In this document: one piece after another, positions 45,305 to 56,498 of the stretch
Layout: each line of letters starts with the position of its first letter
Numbering within the stretch: position 1 is the stretch's first letter
Source: Hirsutella rhossiliensis
Lineage: Eukaryota > Ascomycota > Sordariomycetes > Hypocreales > Ophiocordycipitaceae
Length of the DNA: 64,000 nucleotides
Reading direction: 5' to 3'
Assembly: GCF_020360975.1 (NCBI RefSeq)
Contig: NW_025408670.1
Span: forward strand, 2,480,001-2,544,000
The notes under the pieces: generated by a model
The model's database searches: none
The model's input: the letters and a program-made list of their open reading frames with translations, nothing else
Told to the model about the DNA's origin: nothing
Translations under genes and position numbers: made by a program

Positions 45305-46256
45305 TCAAAAGTGCCTTGAGAAAAATTCCAAGAGAGTCTTGTAGCCGCGCTCATACTCGTGCTTGACGCGATCGTCGCTCAAGTCGGCGCGGGCAGCCAT
45401 CCACCCATGGATCTGGTCGGGGAAGATTTCGACGTATTTGGGCACCTTGAGGGCATCCTCAAACTTCTTGACATCCTCCTTGGACTCCTCCTTGGAAGCT
45501 AGCAGGATCATGGGGACCTTGATGCCGTCGGCGTCGGCGGGGTCGACCATGGCCGGGTGCACCGAGGCGGCGACGGAGAAGGGGTTGCTGTCGGCCTTGA
45601 CCGAGAGGGCGACGACCTTGCCGCCCCAGCACATCTATGTTGGTGGAAGTGGCGTCAGCGGACTCTGGGACGTGTGTCTGGATGGAGAGGGACGGGGACG
45701 GGGAGAACGTACGCCAAGTATGCCCAGCTTGGAGATGGAAGAGTTCTTGGCCCTGACGGCCTTGACGTAGTCAGGGATGTAGCCGGCAATCTTGGGAGGC
45801 GGAAATGTGCCAAAGAATTCGCCGAGCTTTTTCTGCTTGTCCTCGTTGTCCGGGGGGTACCTGTGGTGGGTGATCAGCCAAGGGCATGGGACCGATCGGG
45901 CCGAGACTCACCACTCGATGGGGCAGGGCTTGCCCTTGAACCAGTCGGGGATCAAGACCCTGTACTTTTGCTTGTCGTCGCCGTAGGCCAAGATGTCTGC
46001 GCCCTGGAGCGTCTGCTCAAAGTAGCCGAAGATGTCGAAGATGAGGACAATGGCCTTGCTGGCGTCGGCGGGACCCGTGACATCTGAAGCTGGTCAACGG
46101 TGCTTTGATGAGCCGCGCTCTTCATCAGAGGGCCGTACACGTCTTGTAGCCGCCAATTTCCTCGTAGCTGCCCTTGGCCTTGTATCCCTTGGAGATGACG
46201 GGCGGGATGTTGCAGCAGGCCTGGCTGTGGCCATGGGAGGCCGGCATGGTCGACAT
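45305..46256 (-). CDS. Dienelactone hydrolase family protein
   Basis: Four exons (46256-46139, 46083-45912, 45860-45713, 45634-45305; all GT-AG) encode 255 residues. The N-terminus HSQACCNIPPVIS is typical of the fungal group, followed by VLIFDIFGYF, ADILAYGDDKQKYRVLIPDWF, and the nucleophile elbow GMCWGGK, where Cys is the nucleophile as in dienelactone hydrolase. The base is His in DQIHGWMAARADL. The acid residue is less clear, in or near SKEESKED. The substrate is unknown; such fungal proteins are cytosolic hydrolases of esters or lactones. Convergent with the phosphopantetheinyl transferase. Confidence 0.9.
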
Positions 46257-46821
46257 GGGGGGCAGTGAGGCGCGTAAGGATCGGACGCGGCGATGGCGCA
46301 GGCTGATTGTGTAGAGAGTGGCGGAACTGCGGCTGTACAGCACTGGTCGTAGGAGAGGAGAGGTGATTCGGAAACGCGGTGCAATCATGAGCCGCGAGAT
46401 TGGAGGGGTTGATGCCTCATGGCCGAGGGTGGGGAGAGCTTTCGAGCTGTCGCCCCGCCCCCACTGTGGAATTTAGGTGGTGACGTAGTCTTGTCGCAGT
46501 CACTGGCAACTCACAGCAGCTGCTGACTCATCAAGACAGGCTGCGCCGTCGGTGATTGCACAAGAATCACGTCAACCATCCACGATGCTGCACATGGCAG
46601 GCAATAATCAGCATGTACTCCAAGGCACTCAATAGCCCTATGCCGGGCCTCTCGGGTATTGTTGGGGTCTTGGGAGCACTCGGAACGATGCTGGGTGTGT
46701 TCTGTTCTCTCGAGAGAATATTGCTTCGTGTTGCAACCAAATTGAGTATACATCTGATTTCCGGGACTTCTCATCTTCAAAGAACAACAAATAATCACAT
46801 CTTTCACATACATAGCCGTCT
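46257..46821. other. Intergenic region
   Basis: Upstream of the dienelactone hydrolase and downstream of the next gene. No gene seen. Confidence 0.5.
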
Positions 46822-48522
46822 TTAGCTCCTTCTTCCTCTGCTTGTCCTAGCCGGAGCTGGTGTCCTCTTCACCGGTTTCTTCGTTACTGCAGAGGGCTTG
46901 CCCCGCCCGCTCTCCTTTTTCGGACGCCCTCGTCCTCGTTTGGGCCGAGCCCCCGTCTCTGTCTCCGGCGGGGGACGCGCGGGGACCGGCTTTGTCTTCG
47001 TGCGTCGAGTCTCTCGCGCGGCAGGCTGTGGGGCAGTCGGTGCCGCGGCCTTTGGTATTGCCCTGACCCTGGATTTTTTGTTTGGCGCTGCTTCCGAGGG
47101 CAGTGGCTCGGTAGGCCGTTTCATGGCTGCGACTCTGGCACTGCGTCGGGGCGGTGGTGGCGGTTGTTCATGGTCCCGAGCCCTGACCACCCCATCTCGT
47201 CGCTGGCGCTGGCGCTGGCTTTGGCGCCGTGATTTCAGTGGAGGACTGGCGACGTCTTGTTCCGGCTCTGGTGAGCTTTCTTGGAGCCCCTGGAGCGGCG
47301 CCTCGTCGTTCTCTTCCGGCAGTGACTCCCTCGGCGGGAAGAGGACAATCCTGGGAGCGGATGGGTCTGAAGGCGCAAAGTGCTTTGGACTAGGAGGCCG
47401 ACCCCCAGTAGGGTCCAGCATCTGTCCAGGGAAGAAGGGCGGCCAGTCGCCGCGCCATACGGCCCAGAACTTTTCCGGCTGTTCGGGGCTTGGAAGCTCA
47501 ATGGCCTCCAGAGCATCAGTCTCGGAGGGGGTAAAGTCCATAGTCTCGAGGGGGTTAAAGTCCCTCAACTTGAGAGGGCTGTCTTTCAGATGGTCGCTGG
47601 GTGTGAAATGTGTGAGGTCCTCGGGCTCTGGGGAGGGAGACTCGTGCCGCCACTTCCACGAAGTAACCCAAAGCCCATCGTTAAACTCGTCCCTCCAGTC
47701 CCCCCGCTCCCTCCACCATCCCACGACTTGCTTCCGGACAATGCGTGGGTAACGCCGTTCTTGCATCATGGAGAGGCGATCATACCGCGCATGTTCCTCG
47801 CCCAGTTCAATCTGAAATGTAAACCAAGGCCTGGAGATGAGGAATGACTCGGCTTGCGAGGCAGTGGCATCAGGCTCCAAACAAGACCGCGGGGGCACGG
47901 GGACACTCTCGCCACGACGCAGATTCTGGCGCAGGCGCAGAGCGCGTGCAACGAGCTGCCTCCCATTCGCCGAGCTGCCGTCAGGGTCGTCTTCCTGCCA
48001 CCTCCACTTCCACGTGCCGACAGAGTCGTTGGGCTGCACGTTGCGTCCAGGAAACCCCCACCGGGGGTTCCAGACGCCGAGTCTCTCCCAGCGACGCTTG
48101 ACATTGCGACGAGCCAAGACGCCTATTCGGCGATTGCCGTCCTTTCCTGTCAACATGGGATTCAAGTGGTCGTAACATTCCAGGCGAGCGCCCTCGAACT
48201 TGCACTCTGTGTAGTAGAACTTGGCGGGCCGGAGGATTTCTTGCAAGTTGAAAGCAATACTCTGCAGTTCGTCGTCGGTGATGGGAGGGTCCATGATGTC
48301 TTTCACGTCTTGTGGCAGCGGGCCGCCTGGCGGGGGCATGGGGAAAGCATCGTCAAGCTCTTCCGTGTCAGTCGACGATACGTACGCCGGAGGGTCATCG
48401 CGCTCGAAGCGTCTAAGCGAGCGGTCGCGCGCATGGTCATTTGCAGCAAGTGCCTCGATGGCGGGGTTGGCCTGGTTTCGCAGAGCCTCGTAGAACTGGA
48501 GTTGGTCGATAAAAGGAGGCAT
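46822..48522 (-). CDS. Unknown protein with duplicated Trp-rich module and C-terminal AT-hook
   Basis: A single-exon frame of 566 residues. I recognise no named family. The middle shows two similar segments, about residues 113-180 and 240-296: each has a YD-H/R-L start, basic residues, a Trp-rich stretch and ends in a WKWR motif (VGTWKWRWQEDDP and VTSWKWRHESP). This suggests an internal duplication. Between 300 and 420 the sequence is acidic and Pro-rich. The C-terminal 150 residues are Arg/Lys/Pro-rich and include KRGRGRPKKE, a good AT-hook core, so the protein probably binds DNA in the nucleus. It is divergent from the kinase gene. Confidence 0.75.
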   Translation of the reverse strand: MPPFIDQLQFYEALRNQANPAIEALAANDHARDRSLRRFERDDPPAYVSSTDTEELDDAFPMPPPGGPLPQDVKDIMDPPITDDELQSIAFNLQEILRPAKFYYTECKFEGARLECYDHLNPMLTGKDGNRRIGVLARRNVKRRWERLGVWNPRWGFPGRNVQPNDSVGTWKWRWQEDDPDGSSANGRQLVARALRLRQNLRRGESVPVPPRSCLEPDATASQAESFLISRPWFTFQIELGEEHARYDRLSMMQERRYPRIVRKQVVGWWRERGDWRDEFNDGLWVTSWKWRHESPSPEPEDLTHFTPSDHLKDSPLKLRDFNPLETMDFTPSETDALEAIELPSPEQPEKFWAVWRGDWPPFFPGQMLDPTGGRPPSPKHFAPSDPSAPRIVLFPPRESLPEENDEAPLQGLQESSPEPEQDVASPPLKSRRQSQRQRQRRDGVVRARDHEQPPPPPRRSARVAAMKRPTEPLPSEAAPNKKSRVRAIPKAAAPTAPQPAARETRRTKTKPVPARPPPETETGARPKRGRGRPKKESGRGKPSAVTKKPVKRTPAPARTSRGRRS

Positions 48523-48941
48523 GGTTAGGACAACGATGTTGTAGTAGCAGGCGTATCGACGCTTGGGGAGTGCCTTGGTTAAGGAAGAAGGGAATGACTG
48601 ATTGTGTCGCGCGGCGAGGGACGAAGCCCAGATGTGCTTACAAAACAGTTTCGGGGCTCATTTCGCATTCTCGTCTTGGCCTCTGCGCGACCTCGGCTGC
48701 AACGTTGTGAGGCATTCCCGCATGGTCGCTGCAGCGTGGCCCTGGCGCCTGGCGAGGCTGGCCAATCAACCCTCCAGGCACTCGGCTGCCATGATGGTTG
48801 ATTGGCTGGCAGCACGAAAACGAACGCGCCGTCGAAACGCCCGCCTGCCAGCCGCGGCGCGTCGCTGACTCAGGCCCAACTTGCAACTTGCACGACCATA
48901 CACGCTTTCCTCCGCCTCGTCTGGTTCTCGTATAAGGAGGC
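48523..48941. other. Divergent promoter region
   Basis: Between the AT-hook protein and the kinase. No gene seen. Confidence 0.5.
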
Positions 48942-48993
48942 ATGATGGATCTTGTCAACATCTTGCTGGCAAAGCCAGGAGCTGCGTCCTTGT

Positions 48994-49088
48994 CCTCTTC
49001 TCGACACGGACCCCCAAGTGCCCATCCTGGTCCTCGTCTCGGCACGGACCCCAACCTCTTCTCGACATGACCTCAAGCGCCCATCCAG
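48994..49088. repeat. Short degenerate direct repeats at the kinase 5' end
   Basis: CCTCTTCTCGACA starts at 48994 and 49055 (61 bp apart) and each copy runs to GCCCATCC; a third, weaker half-copy (TCCTCGTCTCGGCACGGACC) starts at 49031. Confidence 0.7.
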
Positions 49089-50691
49089 AAACGCGTTTCG
49101 TCGGTTGAGTTTCGGATTCTTGAAGAAAAGCATACAACTGGAGAGCCCGTCACCGGAGAAGCCGCCGCTGGAGAAGCCATTGTCGGAGACGGTGTTATCC
49201 TCTACGGACAAAACTACGAAATCGACATTGCCTCTTACAAGTTCAAATTGATCTGGCGTAAATTCTCTGATGTTCCAGCAACCAACATCGAGTCTCTCAA
49301 AGCCCTCACAAACCAAGGCTACCAGAAATCTCTCCAACTAGTTCAGCATATAAGATCACGCGACCGGCCAACTGAGTACGACGTTTCCGAGGCGCAGTCG
49401 TGGCATATTACCAGACTAATCGCGTCAAAACGCCCTCTTTTCCAGGACATTGACCATCTCCGTGTGCTAAGAGCCGAGGGAGCCTTTGGCAAAGTGTATA
49501 AAGCGGTTGATCAGATCTCTGGCCAGAAATTTGCCATTAAAGTGGTTAAGCTCAAGGCCTCTCCGAGCGGCGACATTGAGACAGCGCGAGCTCTCCTCCA
49601 CAGAGAAATCAAGATCATGGAGAGGGTAAAGCACGTCATTCATGTCTTTCCCTGCCTAGCGACGTATTCTCTTCGACTAATATTTACATATTTATATCTA
49701 GGTACACATTATTGAATATCTAGGCCACCAACACTTCCATACTCTTAAGCCCGAGATCTTCATGCCCCTACGCGATGGGTCCCTAACTTCGCTCGCCAAA
49801 TCGTTAAGCCTATCCACGGAATCTGAGAGTCTCAGCCTAGTTGTCCTAGAACAAATGCTCGCTGCCCTTGACTACTTGGCCAATGAGAACTTAATCCACC
49901 GGGATGTAAAGCCTGATAACATTCTCTACTCTAAACTAAGCGAGGGTGGTTATCATTTCCAGCTGGCTGACTTTGGACTCACCCATCACCATTCGCTAGC
50001 CAAATCACCCTGTGGCACCGGCTACTTCCAAGCCCCTGAGCTCTGGCCTCGGGTTTCAAAGGTCAACGCCGGTCAAAGCACCAAACTAGACGTATGGTCT
50101 CTCTTTGCAAGCATCGTTGCCGTTCACTCGATGTTCGAAGAGTTCCCACCAAAATCAGACACTTCCGACTATCACGTTGTTTTGTGCAAACTCAGAGCTA
50201 AAGCTGAAGTCTCGCCAATGCTCGAGCCCATGGCGAGGCTACATCCAGACCGTCGGGCGTCAGCTGCACAGATGATTGTCCGCCTCTTTGGTGGCAAAGG
50301 TTTGACAACACCCATGTCAAAAATCCCTCCCATCGAGCCCGATGTCGAATCTCGGCCAAGCTCGTCAACAGCCGCAGGGCCGAGCAGCCGTCTACAAACG
50401 AGACGTGCCCGTCCGTTGATCGTGTATCCGCCACGCAAGCGTGCTTGGCGCGACAATCCTTTTGCCCGCGTGCCGCCAGCCCTTCCGAAGCGCGCCGGTA
50501 ACCCCAAGCTATCTACTTCACCACCGCTTCAGCCAATTTGCACTCACAGAAACGGCGTCGTCAGGCGCCGGGCTGAACGTCCTGCTACCCGAGCAAATGC
50601 TCCTTCCAGATCACCGCCAGATTCGGAGCCGCCTGTTCCCGAGGCACCGTCGGAACCTGTTCTTCTGATTCCTGGCGCATTTGTTGATTGA
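49089..50691 (+). CDS. Ser/Thr protein kinase with FHA-like N-terminal remnant (5' end uncertain)
   Basis: Exons 49089-49634 and 49702-50691 give about 511 residues. The kinase is complete in motifs: glycine loop EGAFGKVYKA, FAIKVV (Lys), HREIKIMERVKH, HRDVKPDNIL, DFG in LADFGL, and GYFQAPELW. Before it, VEFRILEEKHTTG and ILYGQNYEIDIASYKFKLIW resemble the end of an FHA domain, as in fungal FHA kinases. The C-terminal third is basic and Pro-rich. The same frame upstream has ATG at 48942 but a TGA at 49068; either a short first exon 48942-48953 is spliced to 49089 (GT donor, CATCCAG acceptor), or the 5' end is broken. The direct repeats at 48994-49088 lie in that gap. Confidence 0.7.
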
Positions 50692-51331
50692 ACCGCGCAG
50701 AGATGAGTTGGTGGAGACGGCGCGGAGGGGACATGACCTCGAGGCATGGAGGGGGCATGATACCCAACCTCAAGATCAAGCAGGTCGTCGTTGAAGCTTG
50801 ACACGAGGCATCTATTGTCTGTCGGTGAAGACGGGTATCGCGAGCGAGTTAGTTGGTTTTACGAGGTATTTCTTTGGCCGCCCAGTCTCAAGGCCAGGGC
50901 CTATGTGGGACCCTAATGCCCAGGCCGCCAAGGCTGTCTCGATTTCTTGAGTTTCTACAGTACGGTATGCGAGTATGTAAACAGCACTGCTCTTCTCTAT
51001 TGTCAAACTTCCAATGTGCGCGGACGAGATAAGGCCGAAGACGTCGTGATATCGACCTCCGAGCAACATGTCGCCGCTAGCGAGACGTGGCTATGGGAAA
51101 TGAGGTAGGAAAGCACGGGACGGCTCGGTTGCCCGTTGGCGGAGCACGTCAAGGTGCATGGCTGCCTGGCGAGACGTGCGGCGACCGTTTGGAAACACTC
51201 TGGCCGAAACAATTAATGAGATGGAGGGTGAGTAGGAGTTGTACGTGAACCAACAGTCAATCAGTCCACTGACTGTCACAAAGAATGCATTTTCAACCCA
51301 CGGGACACTCAATGCTCCGTTCTATAGCACC
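50692..51331. other. Intergenic region
   Basis: No gene recognised. Confidence 0.5.
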
Positions 51332-51787
51332 ATGGGCGCTCAAACCAACGACGATTTTCAGAAAGAGGTGACACGCCTTCGAACAGACTACGCACAACGC
51401 CAGGGCAGCACGAATCTCTTCCCTCCAACGGGAAAACCCCTCATCGACACCGAGCTCTCGCACGGAGGAAAGCCCTCGGTGACGTTCTGGTTTGAGGACG
51501 GCACCGAACAGCGGCAGTGCGTGCGTCTCTTTGACATCCCAGGTACACTCTCTGGCAATATTCTCCGCATTCGCCGCGGCCTACCTTCTATTTCCGGGCA
51601 CTACGAAATCCACGGCGAAGTGCTGGGATCAATCATCAGATGGATCAGGGATGGCCCTGGTACTGATAGCGTAGACGGCACTGCCGACTTTCAGCTACAG
51701 CACGTGCAGGGACTGTTCGTCTTGTTGGTACAAGTTCAAACAGAGATGCGGCTTATCAATGGAGGGAAGTGCACAGGGACTATGTGA
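51332..51787 (+). CDS. Hypothetical protein
   Basis: A frame of 151 residues from the ATG at 51332 with balanced composition and no recognised domain. The middle part reads like a folded protein (VTFWFEDGTEQRQCVRLFDIPG). Another plus-strand frame (51815-52132) starts just after; it may be a second exon or chance. Reality of the gene is uncertain. Confidence 0.4.
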   Translation: MGAQTNDDFQKEVTRLRTDYAQRQGSTNLFPPTGKPLIDTELSHGGKPSVTFWFEDGTEQRQCVRLFDIPGTLSGNILRIRRGLPSISGHYEIHGEVLGSIIRWIRDGPGTDSVDGTADFQLQHVQGLFVLLVQVQTEMRLINGGKCTGTM

Positions 51788-54401
51788 GAGCGGCACAAAG
51801 GATCGGCAGGATCGATGTTCCTTGTTGAGAGCTTAAGCCCCGGCATGACTGGACGGAAAGACTGGTCACTGGTTGCCCCTTCGCTTTGTCTGGGTGTAAC
51901 GGGGATGGTGCTCAGCCTCAACCAAGCAACAAATCTGAAGCCTTTGCATCCCGGTGCACTGCTCTTGTCCAGTGCGGTCGAGGGGGTTGGTGATTGTGCC
52001 GACGCCATGGCGACAGAGCAACGACGCCACCTGGAGTATTGTGAGGGACGTTTTGGTCGGAAGGAGCAGGTCATCCTTCTTAAAGACCGAAATGCCATGT
52101 TTCATCGACTTATTCCTGTAGCAAGCCTGTAGTCACCAGCCTCCAGACGGCGGCGGCTCAAGCCGGTTTGCCAGCTGGATCTCTTCTGGGTACCCATTGG
52201 ACTATTGGCTGTCCCACTCCTGTCGTTGGATGCACGCAAATCTTGTCATACATGGGGCAAATCTGCCTGGCCGAATAAGACCTATCCGAGTTGATACCAC
52301 GAATACAAAGTACGAAAGATGAAACAGCCTTGTGCATGTCAGACGCACAGGGCCCGGCGCGCGCGTCTCAGCCTTTAACCGGCGCGCTTCCTCGTCCCGG
52401 CCCCGCTTCGGCCCCACTCCCGGCCGCCGGCCGCCAGCCGCATGACAACCACCAATCCAGAGCGGTCTTTCCGGGCGACTGCGCGCCGCTCTGCTGGATC
52501 CCACCATGCCAGCCTCCTCTGACCACCCCCTCCCGAAGCGCGCTAGACGTTTTCCCGCCCGAGGAGGCGGGCTGGCATAGCTCCTGCTCTACACCGAAGG
52601 CCCTCGGCTCCGCAACGCTCTAGGACCTTCGAGGCTGGTCAGAAAACTGCGGCGACTGTCGTAATCATCGGTAACCCATAGTTAGCGCTCTCTCCGCAAC
52701 CCAGGGGGGCGACCGGGTACTCCCAATCAAGATGCGGAAGCTCACTTGTATGCATGAAAATGATCCCGTGCCAAGGTTGAATCGGGCGAGGAGAGCGAGC
52801 TGAACTGCTTGGCGGCCAAGGCCTGATATTGGCTCTGCTACTGCAGTTGACCTCGTCCTTACCTTGGAATATTTGGCACTTATAATAGGTCCGGGGCGAT
52901 TGGGGCAGGCAGGGGCTCTGCGAATACATGCACGAGGTGCATTCCCGCGGAGGAACGCATGACTCCTCTCATTCAATCTACTCGCTTCCATCTGTACAAG
53001 CTGTGATAAGGATGGCTGGAACGAGATCCGGATTGGCTCGCGGTTTATGGAGAGATGCGCAATGCGCAGGCTTGGCACCACCTTCTCCACGCTTATGTCC
53101 CCGCCTTGCCGGCTGCGTACTAAACAAGTTTCATGAAACACGACAAAGTAGTCATTGAATTCAACGTACAGTAAGCATCTATTTTGCTCCTGATCTACTA
53201 TACGTCACTCCAGGGCCATCTCGCAGAGCAGTTGATAGCAGCGAGTAAAGGCTGTCACCACCGCGACGCCGGATCTTAAACCAGAGGCTAAACACATGAC
53301 AGTGACACGTTTGTTTGCCAGTTGAATTCAGCTGGGACTGCAACTCGATTGCACAGACTTGTCTTTCCTGCGCACCTGGCTTACACCCAGCTCGTTACGT
53401 CTTTGACTTGACATGGTCTGAGCCCTACACATCTAGCATCTATGGTTTACCCGTGATGACTGCGGGGTCGACTCAAAGTGTCGCCTCATGCAGGCTGATC
53501 GGACTTCTGAGAAAGTTGAAGTCGATCTGACGTTGCAGAACTTTTGACGGCGTAACCCATCGCTCTCAGTCGCTCACGAAAATGTCCACCACTGCCCTGG
53601 TCTGGCGATGGAAACCTGGGGATGGCTGACGTGTCGTGTGTCTATTGGTTCTCGCCGAATTAGGTGAAAATGATATTCATAAGTCGCACCCATACAGAAT
53701 TTCTGCGAAGGTGTCGAGTGGGTCGATATAAAGTTCTAACGCTAAAGTGGCCTAGACTCGGTAACCAGCTGAAGCAGACAGGGGGCAGAGGGTTGGGCAG
53801 CTTGGCTTCGGAAGCAGGGGGTTGAAGGCTTTTTGGCGGGCGGGCGAGGATCCGAAATATACGACCGTTGTACGAGACCGTATTTTTGAACTGCATGTCT
53901 TGGGCATTCCGGTTATAGAGAGTACAACATTCGAGGCAGAGTTCTGAGTTATATTTCTCAGGCGCGCGACGACCCCAAATCTCCTGGGAATGGTGTAAAC
54001 ACCATAACCCTCGTTCTTTGCTCGAGTTAAACTTTACAGGTACGCCGAAAGGTAGGCGTCACATCGTCTCGGGCCCTCGGGCCCTCGGCCTTCTTCACCT
54101 CGCTCCGGCAAAGGCGGTCCGACTGTCACCCTAGATCCCTTCGCCAACCTGCATTGGTTTCGCCGACTTTTGCTGGGGAGAGCACCCCTAGCTCCTTTAG
54201 GAGAAAACCCAGACGGACCGGAAGAGAATTCGGCCGTCTTATTGTAGAGTCCTGTCTATCGAGGGTGTCGACTCGCCTACCGTGAGTGGACTTGAAGTAT
54301 AAAGAATTCCTTTGCCCCCGGGACATCAACTCTGGATAACCAAGCCCAACACTTGAGAGATCACCTGGAAATCCAAATCAAGCTTCTACTTAGTCAACAA
54401 T
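51788..54401. other. Gene-poor region
   Basis: 2.6 kb in which I find no convincing gene. A plus-strand frame of 105 codons is at 51815-52132, and a CTCGGGCCCTCGGGCCCTCGG stretch at about 54,068. Composition is closer to AT-neutral than in the core region. Confidence 0.45.
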
Positions 54402-54737
54402 ATGCACCCAATCCACTTCGCCTATTCCTTGTTCGCCGTCCTGGCGGTGGCGGCGCCAAATGCTGAGGCTGAAACTGCTTCCGACAAGCTGGGCACTCAG
54501 GCATGCCTTCCTGCATCTTGTGTCGCCTCGGGGGTATGTGCGCCCAAATGGAGAGCGGTATAACTGCAGCCTTGAGGATTAACTGACTTGGATCTGGATC
54601 AAAAGTGTTGCTCGGGTAATTGCCCGTATTGGTGTGTAAGTATCAGCTTGCCCTGACGGACCAAATCCGTAACATGTCGTGTCAGCTGATGGTGGTGTCT
54701 TGTCTAGCGACAATGCCGCATCGATTTCAGGTGTTAA
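54402..54737 (+). CDS. Tiny secreted eight-cysteine peptide, knottin-like
   Basis: Three exons (54402-54533, 54606-54635, 54708-54737) predict 63 residues; both introns are 72 nt and GT-AG (GTATGT and GTAAGT donors). Residues 1-23 form a signal peptide (LFAVLAVAAPNAEA). The mature part is short and has cysteines at 35, 40, 45, 46, 50, 54, 57 and 63: C-x4-C-x4-CC-x3-C-x3-C-x2-C-x5-C. The first six match the inhibitor-cystine-knot order. It is likely to be exported and disulfide-bonded: an effector, a defence peptide or a signal. I do not recognise a named family. The last exon is the least certain; other acceptors give longer, unlikely tails. Confidence 0.55.
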
Positions 54738-55809
54738 GTCTTGGCTTCACCAAGGCGGGATGGGTGGCTCTCTTTCAACAACAGTGGTACCCAGAGCTCT
54801 CCTCGTGCAGAGCCTTATTCATGTGTATAATGAGACCAGTTACTCTTCAACAACCGTTCGGTTTCGAGGCTCGACGCTAGAATTGTTTCGTATTTGCATG
54901 GCCGTAGCAATGTCAGAATATTCCTTGAATATGAGCCTTGACCAGCCAGGTGGCTTTACTTTGAAGTTTGGAACACACTGTTGCTCTTTTACATGCCTTG
55001 ATCGTGCATCCTGGGCAATGCGCCGGACTTGGGATGTGTCGGACCGGCGCCATGGTCCACTGGATGCTGCATTTTTGTCGGCTCGTGGTCTCTATCATCC
55101 CTTCGTCAACTGCAGAGTCTCCAGAGCGGACGTGGTTGCTTTTTGGAGACAACTTACCCCCTAACAGCATCTGATGCGTGTATGACTCTCCATATGCATG
55201 TTGGTAACCCATGAAAAGTAGTAAATAACCATCAGAAGAGGTAATAAAGAACCATGTCTTTGGTCAACCTCGGGCGGCTTGTGCTGCAAAGGCGCACCTC
55301 TGTTCGGCCGCTGCGTATAATAATTACCGGTAGTTATTAATGATATCAGGGTACCAATTAACGACAGCCGCAGACATAGCATGTCAGAAGACCACGTCTA
55401 CCCCTGACACCCACTACCAGGGAGACTGCGGACCAGTGCTCTTCTCTTGCTTCTGGGCACGGCGCGGACGGGGTCTTGGGGGCTGCCAGAGATTCACAAC
55501 CGGCGTCAACCGCACCGCGCCGCCTGCGAGCCGGGGCCGCAGCTTTATGTGTCAAACTACGAGCCAACAATAAGGGCATAAATTTGGTCTGTTAAAAAAG
55601 TAACTAGTTGCTTCTTCTCCTTGTTTCGAGAATGTGAGAAATCCTCAGAGGCTATGTACCTAATTTGGTAGCAACACGAAGTAGTATTCTCCTTGGAGTG
55701 TTTATTCGTCCAGCATCTTTGATCTTTCCGGATCCAAGCATTTTGCCAGCATTACCCTGTATTTCCAAGAATTTCCAACACCAGGTTACGGCAACATTAT
55801 AACGCTTAT
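54738..55809. other. Gene-poor region
   Basis: A plus-strand frame covers 54679-55164, but I could not join it to a start and it has no recognised domain. A GC-rich island (55,430-55,560) sits in AT-rich DNA and may be a relic. No supported gene. Confidence 0.4.
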
Positions 55810-56199
55810 GTGCTGCCACGTACTGTACTCAGTACTCATCTTCAATGTAATCCGTCTAGTCTTCCATGTGGCATCCTTTCGCCGCCGTACGACAATGGCT
55901 GCGCGTGCTGCCAGTTGTCTGAGCCAACTTCAATCTTATCCCCCTATTCTCGTTCGTATGATGAGAACGGGATGCCACAAGGAATTCACTAACTTCTTGA
56001 GACTCCCCGAAGCGTGCTTGATCAGGCTGATGAGAAGTGGAAGCACGGCCACGATCTTCTGTTGACAGGCTCTGCCATTCGCCGTCTTCACTACTTAGTC
56101 GAGATACCGAGGGTTATAGGCTTCAAAAATGACACATTTTACGGCGAGAGTAGGACCAGAGAGCGGAGGTCAGGCTGGTTAGCGCGCGTGCCAGCCTGA
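55810..56199 (+). pseudogene. Possible broken gene fragment
   Basis: One reading frame looks protein-like over about 130 codons but is interrupted by TAA at 55990-55992: SPYSRSYDENGMPQGIH before it, and SVLDQADEKWKHGHDLLL plus VEIPRVIGFKNDTF after it. No ATG of quality begins it. The family is not recognised. Confidence 0.4.
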
Positions 56200-56498
56200 G
56201 CCGCAGGATTACCAGCAGCAAAGCTTCCTCGCTAGCTTGCCCTAGTACTCGCTCTCCAGGCTTATCTGTCCTCGCTCGCTATTCCTTTTTGAAAGGCACG
56301 ATGACAGTCCCTATGTCCGGGTTACGCTTTTCTCATCGTACTGGGCTATAAACTGGACAGCGAATTTCTGAATACCCTTCTATCTCAATTCCTTCCGTCA
56401 TGAATCAATATCAATGTCCGGTCTGCCAGAAGCAGCAGCGTAGCCGTTTGCTTTCATGTTGAATCGTCGTGCAGGGCGATATCGCGTGGCCCTGGATC

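Noticed and set aside
54679..55164. Plus-strand frame of 161 codons after the cysteine-rich peptide
   Set aside because: Could not be joined to a start with good splice sites; no domain; the short third exon of the peptide gene is preferred.
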